Notes under the pieces: generated by a model
What the model was told of the DNA's origin: nothing
The model's database searches: none
Seen by the model: only the letters and a program-made list of their open reading frames with translations
Shown: in pieces, positions 1-12,100 of the stretch
How the letters are laid out: each line of letters opens with the position of its first letter
How positions within the stretch are numbered: the stretch's first letter is position 1
Program-made: the position numbers and the translations under genes
Origin: Rhipidocladum racemiflorum
Taxonomy: Eukaryota > Streptophyta > Magnoliopsida > Poales > Poaceae
Assembly (NCBI GenBank): GCA_036346355.1
Contig: JAYEVF010000027.1
Coordinates: forward strand, 1,860,001 to 1,924,000
Direction: 5' to 3'
DNA: 64,000 bases

Positions 1-366
1 CGCATTCGTTTGTTTCGCAAGGCTTTGCTGCTAGAAATGACTTGAGAATTGCAAGACTTAAGTGCATGCTTTTAGTTCAAACCCTGGTTCCGAACTCCGA
101 ACGGAAGTAGGATGTTCAGGTGAGAATACTAATAGATGGAATAGAGTTCCTAGCAAACCTTATAAGTTTGGAGACCTGCACCTTAGATGTTATATTGGGA
201 ATGGATTGGTTATCCAAGCACAAGGTCAGTAATGGATTGTGGGCGAAGGACTATCTCGATTGAGAGCCCGTGTGGGAAGAAAGTGGAATTTCAAGCCACC
301 GCAGATTAGAGATGGGCAGTTGATGGTTAACGATGCCAAGGCAATCGGCATAGAGGATGTCCGGTA
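1..366 (+). pseudogene. Gypsy protease tail and linker (degraded)
   Basis: Around 185-235 the + strand encodes an ILGMDWLSKHK motif, the hallmark of the end of the plant gypsy aspartic protease domain. The catalytic aspartate lies upstream of the window. Frames change within this stretch and no single long ORF survives, so only a remnant is claimed. Confidence 0.7.
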
Positions 367-1924
367 GTGAATGAGTACCAGACGTTTTCCCAGGATCTAC
401 AGTATGCCGCCGCAGACGAGGGACATAGAGTTTGTGATAGAGCTTGTACTGCACAAAGACCGATAGCAAAGAGACCCTATCGGATGTCCACCGAGGAGTT
501 GGTAGAGATGAAGAAACAGCTAGAAGAGTTAATGGAGAAAGGATTTATCGGACCAAGTTAGTCGCCGTGGGGAGCACCAGTTTTGTTTGTCAAGAAGAAG
601 GGACGGTAGTTTCAGGATGTGCATTGACTACCGTGCACTCAATGAAGTCACCGTGAAGAATAAGTATCCGCTACCCAGATTGATGATTTGTTTGATCGAT
701 TAAGAGGAGCCGAGTTTTCTCCAAGATTGATCTCGAGATCGGGATACCATCGCTGAAGATCCGATCGTAAGATATTCAAGACTGCATTCTCGTCAAGATA
801 TGGACATTACGAGTTTACGATTATGTCCTTTGGGTGACGAATGCGCCAAATTTATTTCATGAATATGATGAATAAGGTGTTCATGGAATATTTGGACAAG
901 TTTGTCGTCGTGTTCATAGACGATATCCTAATCTACTCCAAGGCGAGAGAGCGAACATGCCGAACACTTAAGGCGAGTTTTGGAAAAGCCGAGGAACAGC
1001 AACTTTTCGCCAAGTTCAGCAAGTGTGATTTTTGGAAGGACAAGGTGGAGTTTCTTGGACATGTAATGATCGCAGAAGGAGTCGCCGTAGATCCAAGCAA
1101 AGTAGAAGCCGTGTTACATTGGGAGCGTGAAGATCGTGACCCAGTTGAGTTTCCTTGGAATGGCGGGATACTACCGCCGTTTCATTGAAGGCTTCTCGAC
1201 AATTGCGAAACCTCTTACGCAATTGCTTTGAAGAAGGAAAAGAAGTTCGCTTGGGCGCTTGAGAATGTGAGAAAGGATTTCAGAGTCGAAGAAGCAATTG
1301 ACATCAGCACCGGTGTTAGTTCTACCGGATGTTGCTCAAAGCTTCGATATTTATTGTGACGCATCGCGCCAAGGACTTGGATGTGTGCTGATGCAGAATG
1401 GAAAGGTCGTCGCTTATGCATCAAGGCAGTTGAGGCCGCATGAGGAAAATTACCCGACACATGACCTAGGGTTAGCTGCCGTAGTGCATGCTTTGAAGAT
1501 ATGGCGTCACTATCTGATTGGAAACAGATGTGAGGTGTATACGGATCATAAGAGCCTTAAGTACATATTCACCCAGTCGGATCTGAATATGAGGCAGAGG
1601 AGATGGTTAGAGTTAATCAAGGACTACAATGTTGGAATCAATTACCATCCCGGGAAGGCCAACGTAGTAGCCGATGCTCTGAGTCGGAAAAGCCATACCG
1701 TGAGTGCGTTGCTAGCCACAAGTCAGGATGAGTTATGTAAGGATTTTCAGAAAATGAAGATTGAGGTAGTACCTAGCGGATTCTTGGCCGCATTGGAAGT
1801 AAAGCCTACTTTGGAGGACCAGATCCGAGAAGGACAGAAGGATGATGACAGGATCCGTAGGATTAAGTCCAAAAAGGAGGAAGGCAAGGCAGAGGACTTC
1901 AAGTTGTATGAGCAAGTAACGTAG
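367..1924 (+). pseudogene. Gypsy reverse transcriptase and RNase H (broken)
   Basis: Recognisable RT blocks occur in shifting frames: the RPYRMSTEELVEMKKQ linker near 470-520, the SPWGAPV block near 560-580, and the polymerase box FIDDILIYSK near 915-945. RNase H follows in one frame (1298-1924) with FDIYCDAS, TDHKSLKY and the NVVADALSR terminal motif. A stop near 559 and several indels between 560 and 840 and near 950 break the RT. The RNase H catalytic glutamate position reads DLGLAAVV instead of the usual DLELAAVV, so this copy would probably be inactive even if translated. The family assignment is secure; loss of function is inferred from the lesions. Confidence 0.9.
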
Positions 1925-1927
1925 TGG

Positions 1928-2668
1928 ATGAAGTATCTCATTTGTGTGCCTAACAAAAAGGAGTTAAAGCAGCTGATTTTGGAAGAAGCCCATGACTCTA
2001 AGTACTCGATTCATCCTGGAAGCGCCAAGATGTATCAGGATCTGAAGGAGAGATTCTGGTGGCCGAGTATGAAACGTGAAGTTGCCGAGCATGTTGCATT
2101 GTGCGACGTATGCCAGAGAGTCAAGGCAATGCATCAGAGACCAGCAGGATTGCTACAGCCGCTGAAGATACCTGAGTGGAAGTGGGAGGAAATCGGAATG
2201 GATTTCATTACCGGTTTGCCGAAGACTCAAGGAGGTTATGACTCCATATGGGTTATAGTGGATCGCTTGACCAAAGTAGCCCATTTTATCCCCGTGAAGA
2301 CCACCTACTCGGGAGATAAATTAGCAGAATTGTACATGATCAGGATTGTCTGTTTGCACGGAGTGCCAAAGAGGATTGTATCGGACAGAGGTACCCAATT
2401 TACCTCAAGGTTCTGGAATAAGTTGCATGAAGCCATGGGAACCCGTTTAAACTTCAAGATGACTTATCATCCACAGACGGATGGACAGACCGAAAGAGTC
2501 AACCAGATTCTGGAGGATATGTTGAGAGCTTGTGCATTGGCTTATGCTACCTCTTGGGATAAGAGTTTGCCGTATGCCGAGTTCAGTTACAACAATAGTT
2601 ATCAGGCTAGTTTACAGATGTCACCTTTTGAGGCCTTTGTATGGTCGACTCCTGTCGGACGCCATTGA
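1928..2668 (+). pseudogene. Gypsy integrase fragment (zinc-binding and catalytic core)
   Basis: The 246-residue frame contains an HHCC zinc-binding region (AHDSKYSIH followed by CDVC), the DDE core with GMDFITGLP, IVSDRGTQFTS and TDGQTERVN, and the downstream YNNSYQ block. A TAG at about 1921 separates it from RNase H, and the frame ends after MSPFEA, where a shift passes the sequence to the next ORF. In an intact element this enzyme inserts the cDNA into chromosomes. Here it is a broken piece of one polyprotein. Confidence 0.92.
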
Positions 2669-3249
2669 ATTGGAATGAGACCGTGGCGAGCCGTGTCTTT
2701 GGGCCTGATATTCTTCAAGAGGCTGAAGAGCAGATCGCTATGATTAGGGAAAGGTTGAAGATAGCCCAATCTCGACAGAAGAGTTATGCTGACAATCGTC
2801 GCCGAGATTTGAGTTTTGAACCAGAAGACTTTGTTTACCTCAGAGTTACGCCTCTCAGGGGAGTTAAGAGGTTCCATGCCAAAGGGAAACTTGCACCCCG
2901 TTATGTTGGACCATTTAAGATTTTGAGTCGCAGAGGCGAAGTTGCTTATCAGCTGGAGTTGCCACAGTCGTTGGCAGGAGTGCATGACGTATTCCATGTG
3001 TCCCAGTTGAAAAAGTGTCTCCGAGTTCCTGAGGAACAGACACCGCTAGAGTCAATTGAGTTGCATGAGGATTTGACTTATAAGGAACATCCTGTGAGGA
3101 TTCTAGACACAATGGATCGAGAAACTAGAAACAAGTCAACTCGTTTCTGTAGAGTTCAGTGGAGCAACCATGCAGAGAGCGAAGCGACTTGGGAGCGCGA
3201 AGAGGATTTGAAGAAAGAATTTCCAAACCTGTTCTGTAGTAAGCCCTGA
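2641..3249 (+). pseudogene. Gypsy integrase C-terminus with chromodomain-like tail
   Basis: This 202-residue frame continues the integrase after a frameshift. The GKLAPRYVGPFKIL block and the HDVFHVSQLKK block are typical of gypsy integrase C-termini. The last 70 residues, with EHPVRILD, RVQWSNH and EATWERE, match the chromodomain-like module of plant chromoviruses, thought to bias insertion toward particular chromatin. It ends 37 bp before the LTR. Confidence 0.88.
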
Positions 3250-3272
3250 ATCTCGGGGACGAGATTCTATTA

Positions 3273-3283
3273 AGGGGGGGAGG
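3273..3283 (+). other. Polypurine tract of gypsy element 1
   Basis: A run AGGGGGGGAGG lies directly before the LTR start TGTAACACCCC. This is the expected plus-strand priming site for an LTR retrotransposon and fixes the LTR boundary. Confidence 0.85.
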
Positions 3284-3285
3284 TT

Positions 3286-6200
3286 TGTAACACCCCAAAA
3301 TTTTTCTTTTCTTAAATTCATGTGTGATTTGGCACTTTGGTGAATTTTTGGAATTTTCTGGAATTTATTTGGATTTATTTGGAATTTATTTGAATTTATT
3401 CCATTTTGAAATAATTAAAGAATTTAATTTTGCAAATAAAATTTTGTTGGAAATATTTTATTTGAGTCCAAAATGATCCAAAATATTTTCCAGAATTTTT
3501 CTGGAATTTTTCTGAGTCATTTGCTATTTTTAATGAATTAAATGAATTATCGAATTATTTTAAATATTAAATCGCTGGAAAATCCAACTCGGGTCAAGTA
3601 TCGTTTCATCCGATCGAAGTCGGACTCGAGTCCGACAGAGCCGATTGACTCGACCGAACCAACTTGAAAACCTAATTGATCCCAACCGCTGGATCAAGAT
3701 CCAACGGCCGAGATCCGCCCGTCTGCAGATTCGAGCGCGTCGACCGGACCGATCGCGCCGTGCGATCGTGGCCGTTGATCACGACGCGTGGATGGCTATG
3801 ATTGCGTCGTCTTCCCGTGACCGAGCCGGACTCCGCCGCCGCATAGCCGCCGTGACCGATTAGGTTTCCGCTTTGTGCACGCCTGCCGAGGCCATTTAAG
3901 GCGTGGGTTATCGCCCGAGGATCGCTGTTCGTGTCGCGCCTATTGCCCTAAGTTCCAACGCCCAAGCGCCGCCGTCGCCTCGCGATTTCGCCGGAGTTTG
4001 GGGAGTGCCGCCGTGGTTTTCTTCGTTTCGGCGCCGTTCGTCATCCTCCGCCGCCTTCAAGCTCGGATCTGAGAACCTTGCGTCGAGGCGCACCTACTGG
4101 GTGCACTCACTTGGCCGGAGACGCCCCGAAGCGCCGTTAGGGTGGTCGCCGTCCTCGGCCGCCGCAGCCGCCGCCCGCGAGCCATCGTCGTCCGCGAGCT
4201 CGGTGCATCGTTGGATCGAGATCCAACGCGACGAGGTGAGGCCACGCCGCCTGCTATCAAGCTTCCGCCTCGATTAGGTTTCAACCGCTAGATTTAGATC
4301 GTGCGGTCGTGGTTAGTTGTGTTGTAGCTTTAGGGTTAGATCTGGACCGTCCGATCTAGATCGAACGGCCGGATCAACCGTAGTTTTGAACGAGAGGTCT
4401 AGATCCAATCCGGACCGTTGATTTTCAAATCAACGGCCGAGATTGTGCCACGTGTGCTCGGCCACGCACGCGTGGGGAGCGTGTCTCTCGACACGCGGGA
4501 CCCGCGAGTCGAGGGCCCACGTGTCACCGCATGCCACGCGTCGCGTGAAACCCGGCCACCGCGGTGGGGCCCACATGTCGGCCGAGACGTAAGTCGTGGG
4601 ACCGAGTCCACCGTGGACCCGAGCCGAGCGTGGACCAAGTCCATGGACCGGTGACGTCACCAGCCAATCAGAGCCGACACGTGTCCATGCTGGCGCAATA
4701 ATTAATTTCCTAAAAGAAAATGATTTATTAATTCGAAATATTGATTCAAATTTAGATTCAAACTTCAAACGCTTATAACTTTTATGCGTTTCAACTCCGA
4801 TTTGAGCGATTCAAATTTCTAAATTTGTATAAAATTAAGATCTACCTAAATACGAATTTTATTTAATTTTTGGACTAAAGTTTTCCTCTGCAAAATTATT
4901 TAAATGATTATTTAAACTTTAAATAATCATAACTTTTATGCTTTTAACTCCGAATTTGACGATTCAGTTTCTAAAATCCACAAAATTATGTTCTCTCTAT
5001 TTATGGATTTTATTTGGAGTTTTGGGATCTTTTGCCTAGTGTTTATTTGTGTATTTGCTATTTGCACGCTTTACGAGTAGACGTTGAAGTCTTAGGAAGG
5101 ATTCGAAGGAGAAGTGTTGACTCAGGATCCAACTCAAGACCAAGAGCAAGTGCTTTTTGAAGGCAAGTTGTGCTTTGACCATGTTGATCCTATTTCGAAA
5201 ATCTATTTTGATTTAAATTATTGCATGCTAGTTCAATTAGAAAAATACTTGGTTTAAACATGGGGGTTAGATAAATACCAATTTCTTTGTATGACACCTT
5301 GATTACTTAAGTATGTGCCATGACCCTTTGTCACCCTAGTTGTGGTTTACTAGTTGGACATTATTAAATTGCCAACATGGGTTTAGACCGTTGTAGTATG
5401 TCGCTTAGACACGCTACGTGCTCATGACATGATTTTGGACAATCAAATGCTAATATGGACTTAATGATATATTGAACCTGTTTTGGAAAAGTATCATGTG
5501 ATGTTGATGGCACGTGGTGCATGGTAATCAAGCGGGGTTTGATAAACGATTTTCGGCCAGGGCATGTGGCAAGAGTAATCAGGTGGGCCAGTTGTGGCAT
5601 TGGGAGTGTTGATTTGGTTTTTCGTAGTCTTGCCCTGGTCACTCTAAGGACTTAACCTTGCAAGCCTTTGAACTGGGTCATACTTGCAACCACATGGCTG
5701 GAATGGGACGGCCCTAGTTGACTAAGTCGCTAAGGACTCACTTGTGGAGCCTCGGGTGTCGATTACACCGTTTGTGTGATTGTGCGGGGAGCGTATCGTG
5801 GCGTGGCCGATACCCATCTAACGGTGTGTTGGTCCCATACTTCGCCTTGGCTAAGGGAAGGGATGGTGTAGAGCACGAACCGAGAGGACCACCTGTGTTG
5901 TTTGAGGCTTCCAAAGGCTTTATTACTGAGGAACTCGCCTTTGTGGTGTTTGACTGTATCTTGTGGGTAAAGTGCATAACCTCTGCAGAGTGTAGAATCT
6001 ATTTAAATAGCCGAGTCCACGGTACTGGACAATGCTCGGGAATTACAGTCAAGGGTTAGACTTTCTGAAAATAACTTGGATTTGAAAAGTTGGGTTGGTT
6101 TAACAATGAAGATGATGGAAATATGGTTTAGGATGGGGAAAAATGTTTATTAAAACTTCTTGAAAAGTTATTTACGCTTTACTTATTTCTACTGCTTTCG

Positions 6201-6701
6201 AATCTACCTTTATTACTTGTCAAAAGTCACATTTCTTTGCAAATATACCTTGAGCTATTCCTTTGTACCAAGCCATGCATATAGTATATTAGCTTGCATT
6301 CTGTGCATGACTTGCTGAGTACCAAGTACTCACCCTTGCCTCAACACAATACCAGTTGAAGAGGAGGCTACGCCAGTTTCGGAGGAGGAGTTCCAAGAGG
6401 ACCCGTCTACTTAGGGATGCGAGCCCAGCCAGTTGCCTGTGGTATACTGGATGGCGCCACGAAGTTATTTGATTTTCCGCTGCTATTGTTTCTCTTTTAA
6501 TAAGTTCTGCCTTGCAAGGCATATATTTGTAACTTGGCCATAAGGTCGAGTAACCCTTTGATTATTTAAATAAAGTACTTTGATAGTATCGTTTGGTATG
6601 ATTGTGATATATACCGATGTTAAGACTGTGTGCACTAGCGCGTTCCTGGACTAGTGCTGAATACACAGAGGGTCCGGATTTGCAAATTCGGGGTCCCGAC
6701 A
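3286..6701 (+). repeat. 3' LTR of gypsy element 1 (about 3.4 kb)
   Basis: The LTR begins TGTAACACCCC after the polypurine tract and ends GGGGTCCCGACA at 6701, giving the usual TG...CA ends. The next base starts sequence homologous to the NLR gene. At 3.4 kb it is long for a gypsy LTR. Short ORFs inside it, including GC-rich ones at 3.6-4.7 kb, have no recognisable domain and are treated as noncoding. The 5' LTR is outside the window, so divergence cannot be measured. Confidence 0.88.
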
Positions 6702-7849
6702 TATGCCGTGTCCAAACGGAACATCATAAAGCATATGCCGCTATCATGGACATGAGGTTTGTTCAGTCCTTGGTGTTACAAAGTCGACATAGCAGGTTCT
6801 GTTGGAGCACTGATACGTTCCATCTAAATCTGTGTGGTCCTTCTAATAGCAAAGAAGTAACTAGGCAGCCTCTACACAAGTCGTTAATCCCCAAAACTTC
6901 TTGCAGCACCTACACGGATGTCACTGTTGACAAGATAACTACTGATCACGAAGACAGCAGTGCCCCGCAGTTTCAGCCATTAGATAGCCATCTGGAGATT
7001 GGTGAGGGAATCTACAACACTAATGTGGAGAGCTTACAAGGAATCAAGGCTATCGCCTTCGTGATGAACAGGGTCGAGTCGTTGCACGTGCATGACAATT
7101 CTTCCATCACCACTGTCATCCCCCAACGCATAATGTCCACAGCACAGGAAAAAATTGAATGGCCTCGTCTCAAGCGGTGCCGTGTCGAGAGATGCCCCGA
7201 ACTAGACACCGTCGTCTCAAGTGCTTCCATGTTGAGAGATTACTACTACTTTATAGAACTGGAGACCTTCTGGGCGGCTGATCTCCTGATGGCCCACTGC
7301 ATTTGGAGCAAAACAAGGACGGTTCCTGGTACGGACGATGGATCCTTTGTGAAGCTACAGAGCATGCACCTGCGTTCCTGCCCCAGGCTCATATTTGTCC
7401 TCCTGCTGTGGTGGGATAATCCAGCCTCGTATCTTCCCAACTTGGAGACCATCCACATCGTGTACTGTGGTGGTCTCAGACATGTCTTCCCCGTGGAGGC
7501 AGAGTTTCTAAACAAAATAGCTACCGACCATCGAAAAGGTGTCCTGGAATTCCCAAAGCTGAAGCACATCTATCTGCATGAGCTCCCCAGTCTGCAACAG
7601 ATATGTGAGGCCAAGATGTCTGCACCTATGCTCGAGACGGTCAGAATCAGAGGATGCTGGTGCCTTAGGCGTCTGCCGGCCATCGACCGCCACCGTGGAG
7701 GCTGCCTCCCCGTTGTGGACTGTGAGAGGAACTGGTGGGAGGAGCTAGAGTGGGACGGGCTTGACGCCGACCACCACCCATCCCTCTTCAAGCCACGCCA
7801 CTCGCTGTACTACAAGAAGGCCCTACCCAGAGGCTCAGTTCTCCGGTGA
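6702..7849 (+). pseudogene. NLR-family LRR protein, copy A, C-terminal remnant cut by gypsy LTR
   Basis: From 6702 the + strand encodes about 380 residues closely matching the C-terminal third of the gene at 22744-25815, including CRVQTEHH, MDMRFVQSLVLQS, LETIHIVYC, LPSLQQICEAKMSAPMLE, the WWEELEWDG motif and the shared end KALPRGSVLR. Such LRR ends are typical of CC-NB-LRR resistance proteins of the RPS2 / At4g27190 type. The NB region and most LRRs would lie left of the gypsy element. An ATG at 6617 inside the LTR reads in frame into the gene, adding about 28 LTR-encoded residues, so a chimeric ORF of 410 codons exists. Relative to copy B it lacks about 17 residues around 6860. Expression is unknown. 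Confidence 0.85.
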
Positions 7850-8653
7850 ACAGTATCACAGCTGAGGTGTATATATACACATTCTCTCCCTTGTTTTTTT
7901 TTCTGTCTTTCATGTATGTATCATATACGGTAACCGCAATAGATCCTGTGTATATATCTGCAGCAATCTCTACATACATAAGGTGTATATCAACAAACTA
8001 ATGTCACTGTATACTAAATTCATTAATCTGCTCAACTATTCATATGTCTTCACTATCAATTAATTATGCTTACATTAATTAGTTGTATCATCACCTCTGT
8101 AGGTTTGGCGGTGGAAATACAGATGACCTACTGCAGCTTTCTACTGCTTCCATGGCCGCAACGATTCAACTGTTTGCTTTCCAATAAGCTGGTGTGTTTT
8201 TTAAAAAAAAATTAGTGTTTGGCGCATGCTATCGTGCATCCACCAAGCTGGTATGTTTGAAGCTATGTTAATTTGTGTGCGTCTATTTGGAGACTAATCT
8301 ACCGTGTATTTTGTTTTGGATTGTGGTTATGTGTGTGCTTGAAATAAGAGGGTCAGCTGTGCCTGTGGTGTGTGTCTGTCAGAGTGTTGCTTGTGTGTGA
8401 TTCTCAGGAGACTAACCCCATGGTGTGAGAGTGTTGATTGCAAAAGAATAAATACAGAGTTTGTGTGTGATTGATGCGGTAGCATGCCAATGCTGCCTGG
8501 ATATGCATTTGGTTTATTTACGTGCATTCCTAATTATCTCGTTCTACTCATTCTTCAGGTCATTTATATATTTGTCTATACCAACTGGTACTAGTTGCCT
8601 TGTTAGTTACCAACAATTCTCATTCAAACATTTTGACCATAGTTTATCCAATA
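7850..8653 (+). other. 3' flank of NLR copy A, shared with copy B
   Basis: After the stop this segment aligns by eye with the reverse complement of 22063-22743, with many short matches such as GTATATATCTGCAGCAATCT and CTCGTTCTACTCATTCTTCA. The match runs up to the Pong-like element at 8657, so the gene duplication included at least 0.8 kb of downstream sequence. No further gene is seen. Confidence 0.8.
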
Positions 8654-8656
8654 TAA

Positions 8657-8690
8657 GGCCATTCACAGTGGCAAGTTTCATTTCATGGTT
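8657..8690. repeat. Left terminal inverted repeat of Pong-like element
   Basis: This starts GGCCATTCACAGTGG and continues CAAGTTTCATTTC. The right end at 13380-13407, read in reverse complement, starts with the same 15 bases. TAA precedes it at 8654-8656. Confidence 0.93.
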
Positions 8691-9181
8691 TCCAAGAGTG
8701 CCACATCATTTAAAAGGGTTTGAGTTGATAAATGAAACAAGGTTTCTCAATGCATAGTTTCATTTCACGGTTTCATAGACTAGCCATAGCATTTAATTGC
8801 TGCATAGTGTTGTGATCAACCGTTCCATATGATTATGTAGCTACTTGTAATCATCTAACGAATATGATTTTGTGACTCAAGGAAGCAGCAACAGTAGGAT
8901 GACAATATTTCATGCAAATTAGTTCTCCACGGCTAATAGAAAGCAGCAGCAGCAGTAGGATGACAATCATCTAACTCATATGTCTTTCTAGTTCAATAGA
9001 TACAGAAGTAATAGAAAGCATAATCCATGAATATTTTAAGCACTATATTCTCCACGGCTATCCAGAATTAAGCAGCAGGGGTCACTTCTCCAAGCAAATA
9101 GAGAAACAAGCTTATATGTCCAAAAGATACTGAGCATAACGATGGTGAATCTGTTCGGTAACTAAAAAGAATCAGCTCACC

Positions 9182-12100
9182 TCACGCTTCATCATCGTTA
9201 CCGAACAGCTTCAGCTCCATCCTCTCCAATGCCTTCTCTCGGTTAGCCTTCGCTTGTTCGGTCATCTGACTTGTGTCTTGACATAGGAGTGAATTATAAA
9301 CTTCAAGCAACTTTGCTTCCTTTTGCTCCTTTGCAGCCTTGAGTTGAAGCCTTGAGATTTCAAGCTGCGACTGTATCACCCTTTCACGATCCTCCTTACG
9401 CTCTTTCTGCACTTCAATTATTTTACTTATGTTATCTCCTAAAAGGACAATACCATCCATGACCTGTTCCGCCTTGCGCTTCCCATTGCGTTGGGCCTTA
9501 GCTGCTTCTCTCCCTATGGGACGCTCTTCACCTTTGTCATCAGTAATATCGATGGGCATGCTCTTGTTTTTATCTTTCTCCAATTGCGCAACATATGCAC
9601 ACCATTTTGGTTGGTTTTTGAGAGTCCTCCACCAATGTATTAGCGTGAAAGGCTTTTTATGTTGTGCTTCGTACATCTTCAGTGCGTCATCCATCAGTTG
9701 ATCGTCGGAGTAACCACTTTTATTCACTTTAGTTACCATGGTCCAACAGCCATTGAAATCGTTGACCGTTGTCTTTAAGCGTGACCAGTGGATCTTCAGC
9801 TGATTTGTGTCCCTTCTACGATCTGGTGACGCGTTCTTGTTAAATTCTTCAGTGATTTCTCCCCAAAATTTCTCCCCCTTCTTGTCATTCCCTTTTATCG
9901 GGTCATTAGAAATATTCAGCCAAGCACTAGCCTACAAAATGCAAAATAAGCAAATTGGTGAAAGGGAACATAATGCCAGTTCATGTCTCATATTTCAAAA
10001 AAATGTTTAATGATGTCTGCTTACCAATCTAACTTCCTCTTCATGTGACCAATGCCTTTTCTTTGCTGACCTACTATTCTCAGCACTGTCGTCGCAGTCA
10101 ATGTCGATGCTAACCTTTTTTTTTGATGTTGCTTGTTTGGCCGATGGTCCTGATGGTGATGGAGTCCCTTTGGCACATGGTGGCGGTGGTGGAGATGTTG
10201 GGCTGAAATTCTGAGTAAGTCCAACAAAATGGAAATTTTCTCCAGTTGGTGGTGCAGGCGGTGGAAACTGTGCTTGTTGCAAGAGATTTACAAAACCAAC
10301 AGGTGGATACCCCCTTAAAATGTTCAACAAAAACCTTATCAGAAATCTTCTAGGGACTTCTAATTTTAGAGAACACATAAGATGGAAAGATTCTGGAAAT
10401 GTTTATGAGACAAACATAAGAGTGCTAGAGAACACAGAATATGAGACAAACACAAGCAAAAGAAGAGGTTAACTTTATATAAATTGGTAGACAAATATCA
10501 CGTTGGCAAATAAACATGGCCAACGAAAAATAATATTATAACATATCTCAAACTAGAGAGATATTTTTAACGGGGCCCAAACTTTTGCCAAATATGTTCA
10601 ACTAAGTCCTTCTTAAGTTGTAAATGAGCTGAACGATCCCGAATATCAGAATTCTTCTGTAGCACTCTTTCAAATGTAGCACATTCATCAGGGGAGAATT
10701 CTGGTGCTTCAACAATCGTTGCACTTGGAGCCTCATTCAAATCAAGATTCTCTTCAATGTCCTCTTCTTTTTCATCTTCAACTATCATATTGTGAAGGAT
10801 GATGCAAGCTAGCACAACTTTCTCAAGTTGTCCTCGGTCATATAGACGAGCTGGTCGCTTCAAAATGCAAAACCGACGTCGCAAGACACCAAATGCTCGT
10901 TCAATATCCTTTCTCTTCGCTTCTTGTTGTTGTGCAAATAACTTGTCCTTATCGGTGATGGGCAAGGATATTGACTTCACAAATACAGCCCATTCCGGGT
11001 ATATTCCATCTGCAAGATAGTAACCTATGTTGTACTGATTCCCGTTGACCATGTATTGCAGTCGAGGAGCTTGCCCCTTTAGTTCATCAATAAATAGAGT
11101 CGACTGGTTAAGAACATTGATATCATTATTAGAACCAGCAACACCAAAGAATGCATGCCAAATCCAAAGATCATGAGAAGCCACGGCCTCAAGAATTATG
11201 GTTGGGACTTTTTGATCACCCCGAGTGAATTGGCCCTTCCATGCATTGGGACATCTTTCCCACTGCCAGTGCATGCAGTCAATGCTCCCGAACATGCCAG
11301 GGAAACCTCGACTCTCACCAACTTTTAGCAGACGCTTAGCATCCTCCATAGTGGGGCGCCTCAAATATTGTCCACCAAAAACAGCAATAACACCTTCGAC
11401 AAAATTCTTCATTGCCTCTAATGTAGTAGTGTCACCAATCTTGAGGTATTCATCTAGATGATTTGCGGCACTGCCATTAGCCAATTGGCGAATAGCCGCT
11501 GTACATTTCTGCAATGGTGTCAGCCCTTGCCGATTAAGGGCATCCACCCTTGTAGTGAAATAATCAGACCACTGGCCTAAGGCATCGACGATGCGTAAAA
11601 ACACTGGCCTTGACATACGAAATCTTCGGCGAAAATTTTTGGCTGAATACAATGGATTCTCTGAGAAATAATCATCCACTAGATGTTGATGATACTCCAC
11701 CCGTGGCCTCTTGATGTACTTTCTTGGACCACTTCGATGATCAGACGTTGCTTCTTGAAGAGCTTCGACGCTAGCCTTCAAAATCACCGTAGCCTCACCA
11801 ACTAAGTCATCTAAAATGTCATCTTCAGCAAGGAAATCATCTAATGAGTATAAATCCTTGGGATCAATGGTGTCACCGACTAAGTCATCAGAAATATTGC
11901 ATAGATGAAGAAAGACCTTGTATGATAATTCAACTAACAATACCTTGTATGATAATTCAACCGACTAAGTCATCAGTAAAAGCATTCTAGTCAAAAATAC
12001 TGCAAAATAGTTGTCAATCTTCAAACATAAAACATAGCCTACTTGGAATGGAATGACATTAGTGATAAGATTACAGAGAGTGCCTCTTCAGTTATTGTTA

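Larger units (their letters stand above)
1..6701 (+). mobile_element. Ty3/gypsy chromovirus-type LTR retrotransposon, 3' part
   Basis: The window opens inside the pol region of a Ty3/gypsy element. The order protease tail, reverse transcriptase, RNase H, integrase, C-terminal chromodomain-like region, polypurine tract and LTR is visible, and integrase lies after RNase H, as in Ty3/gypsy. The 5' LTR, gag and most of protease lie left of the window. Pol is split by many stops and indels, so this copy cannot make a functional polyprotein. The LTR end (6701) abuts an LRR gene remnant, so the element sits inside that gene. Confidence 0.93.

Noticed and set aside
3645..4654. GC-rich ORFs of 60-124 codons within the gypsy LTR
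   Set aside because: They sit inside a defined LTR, lack domains and overlap on both strands.
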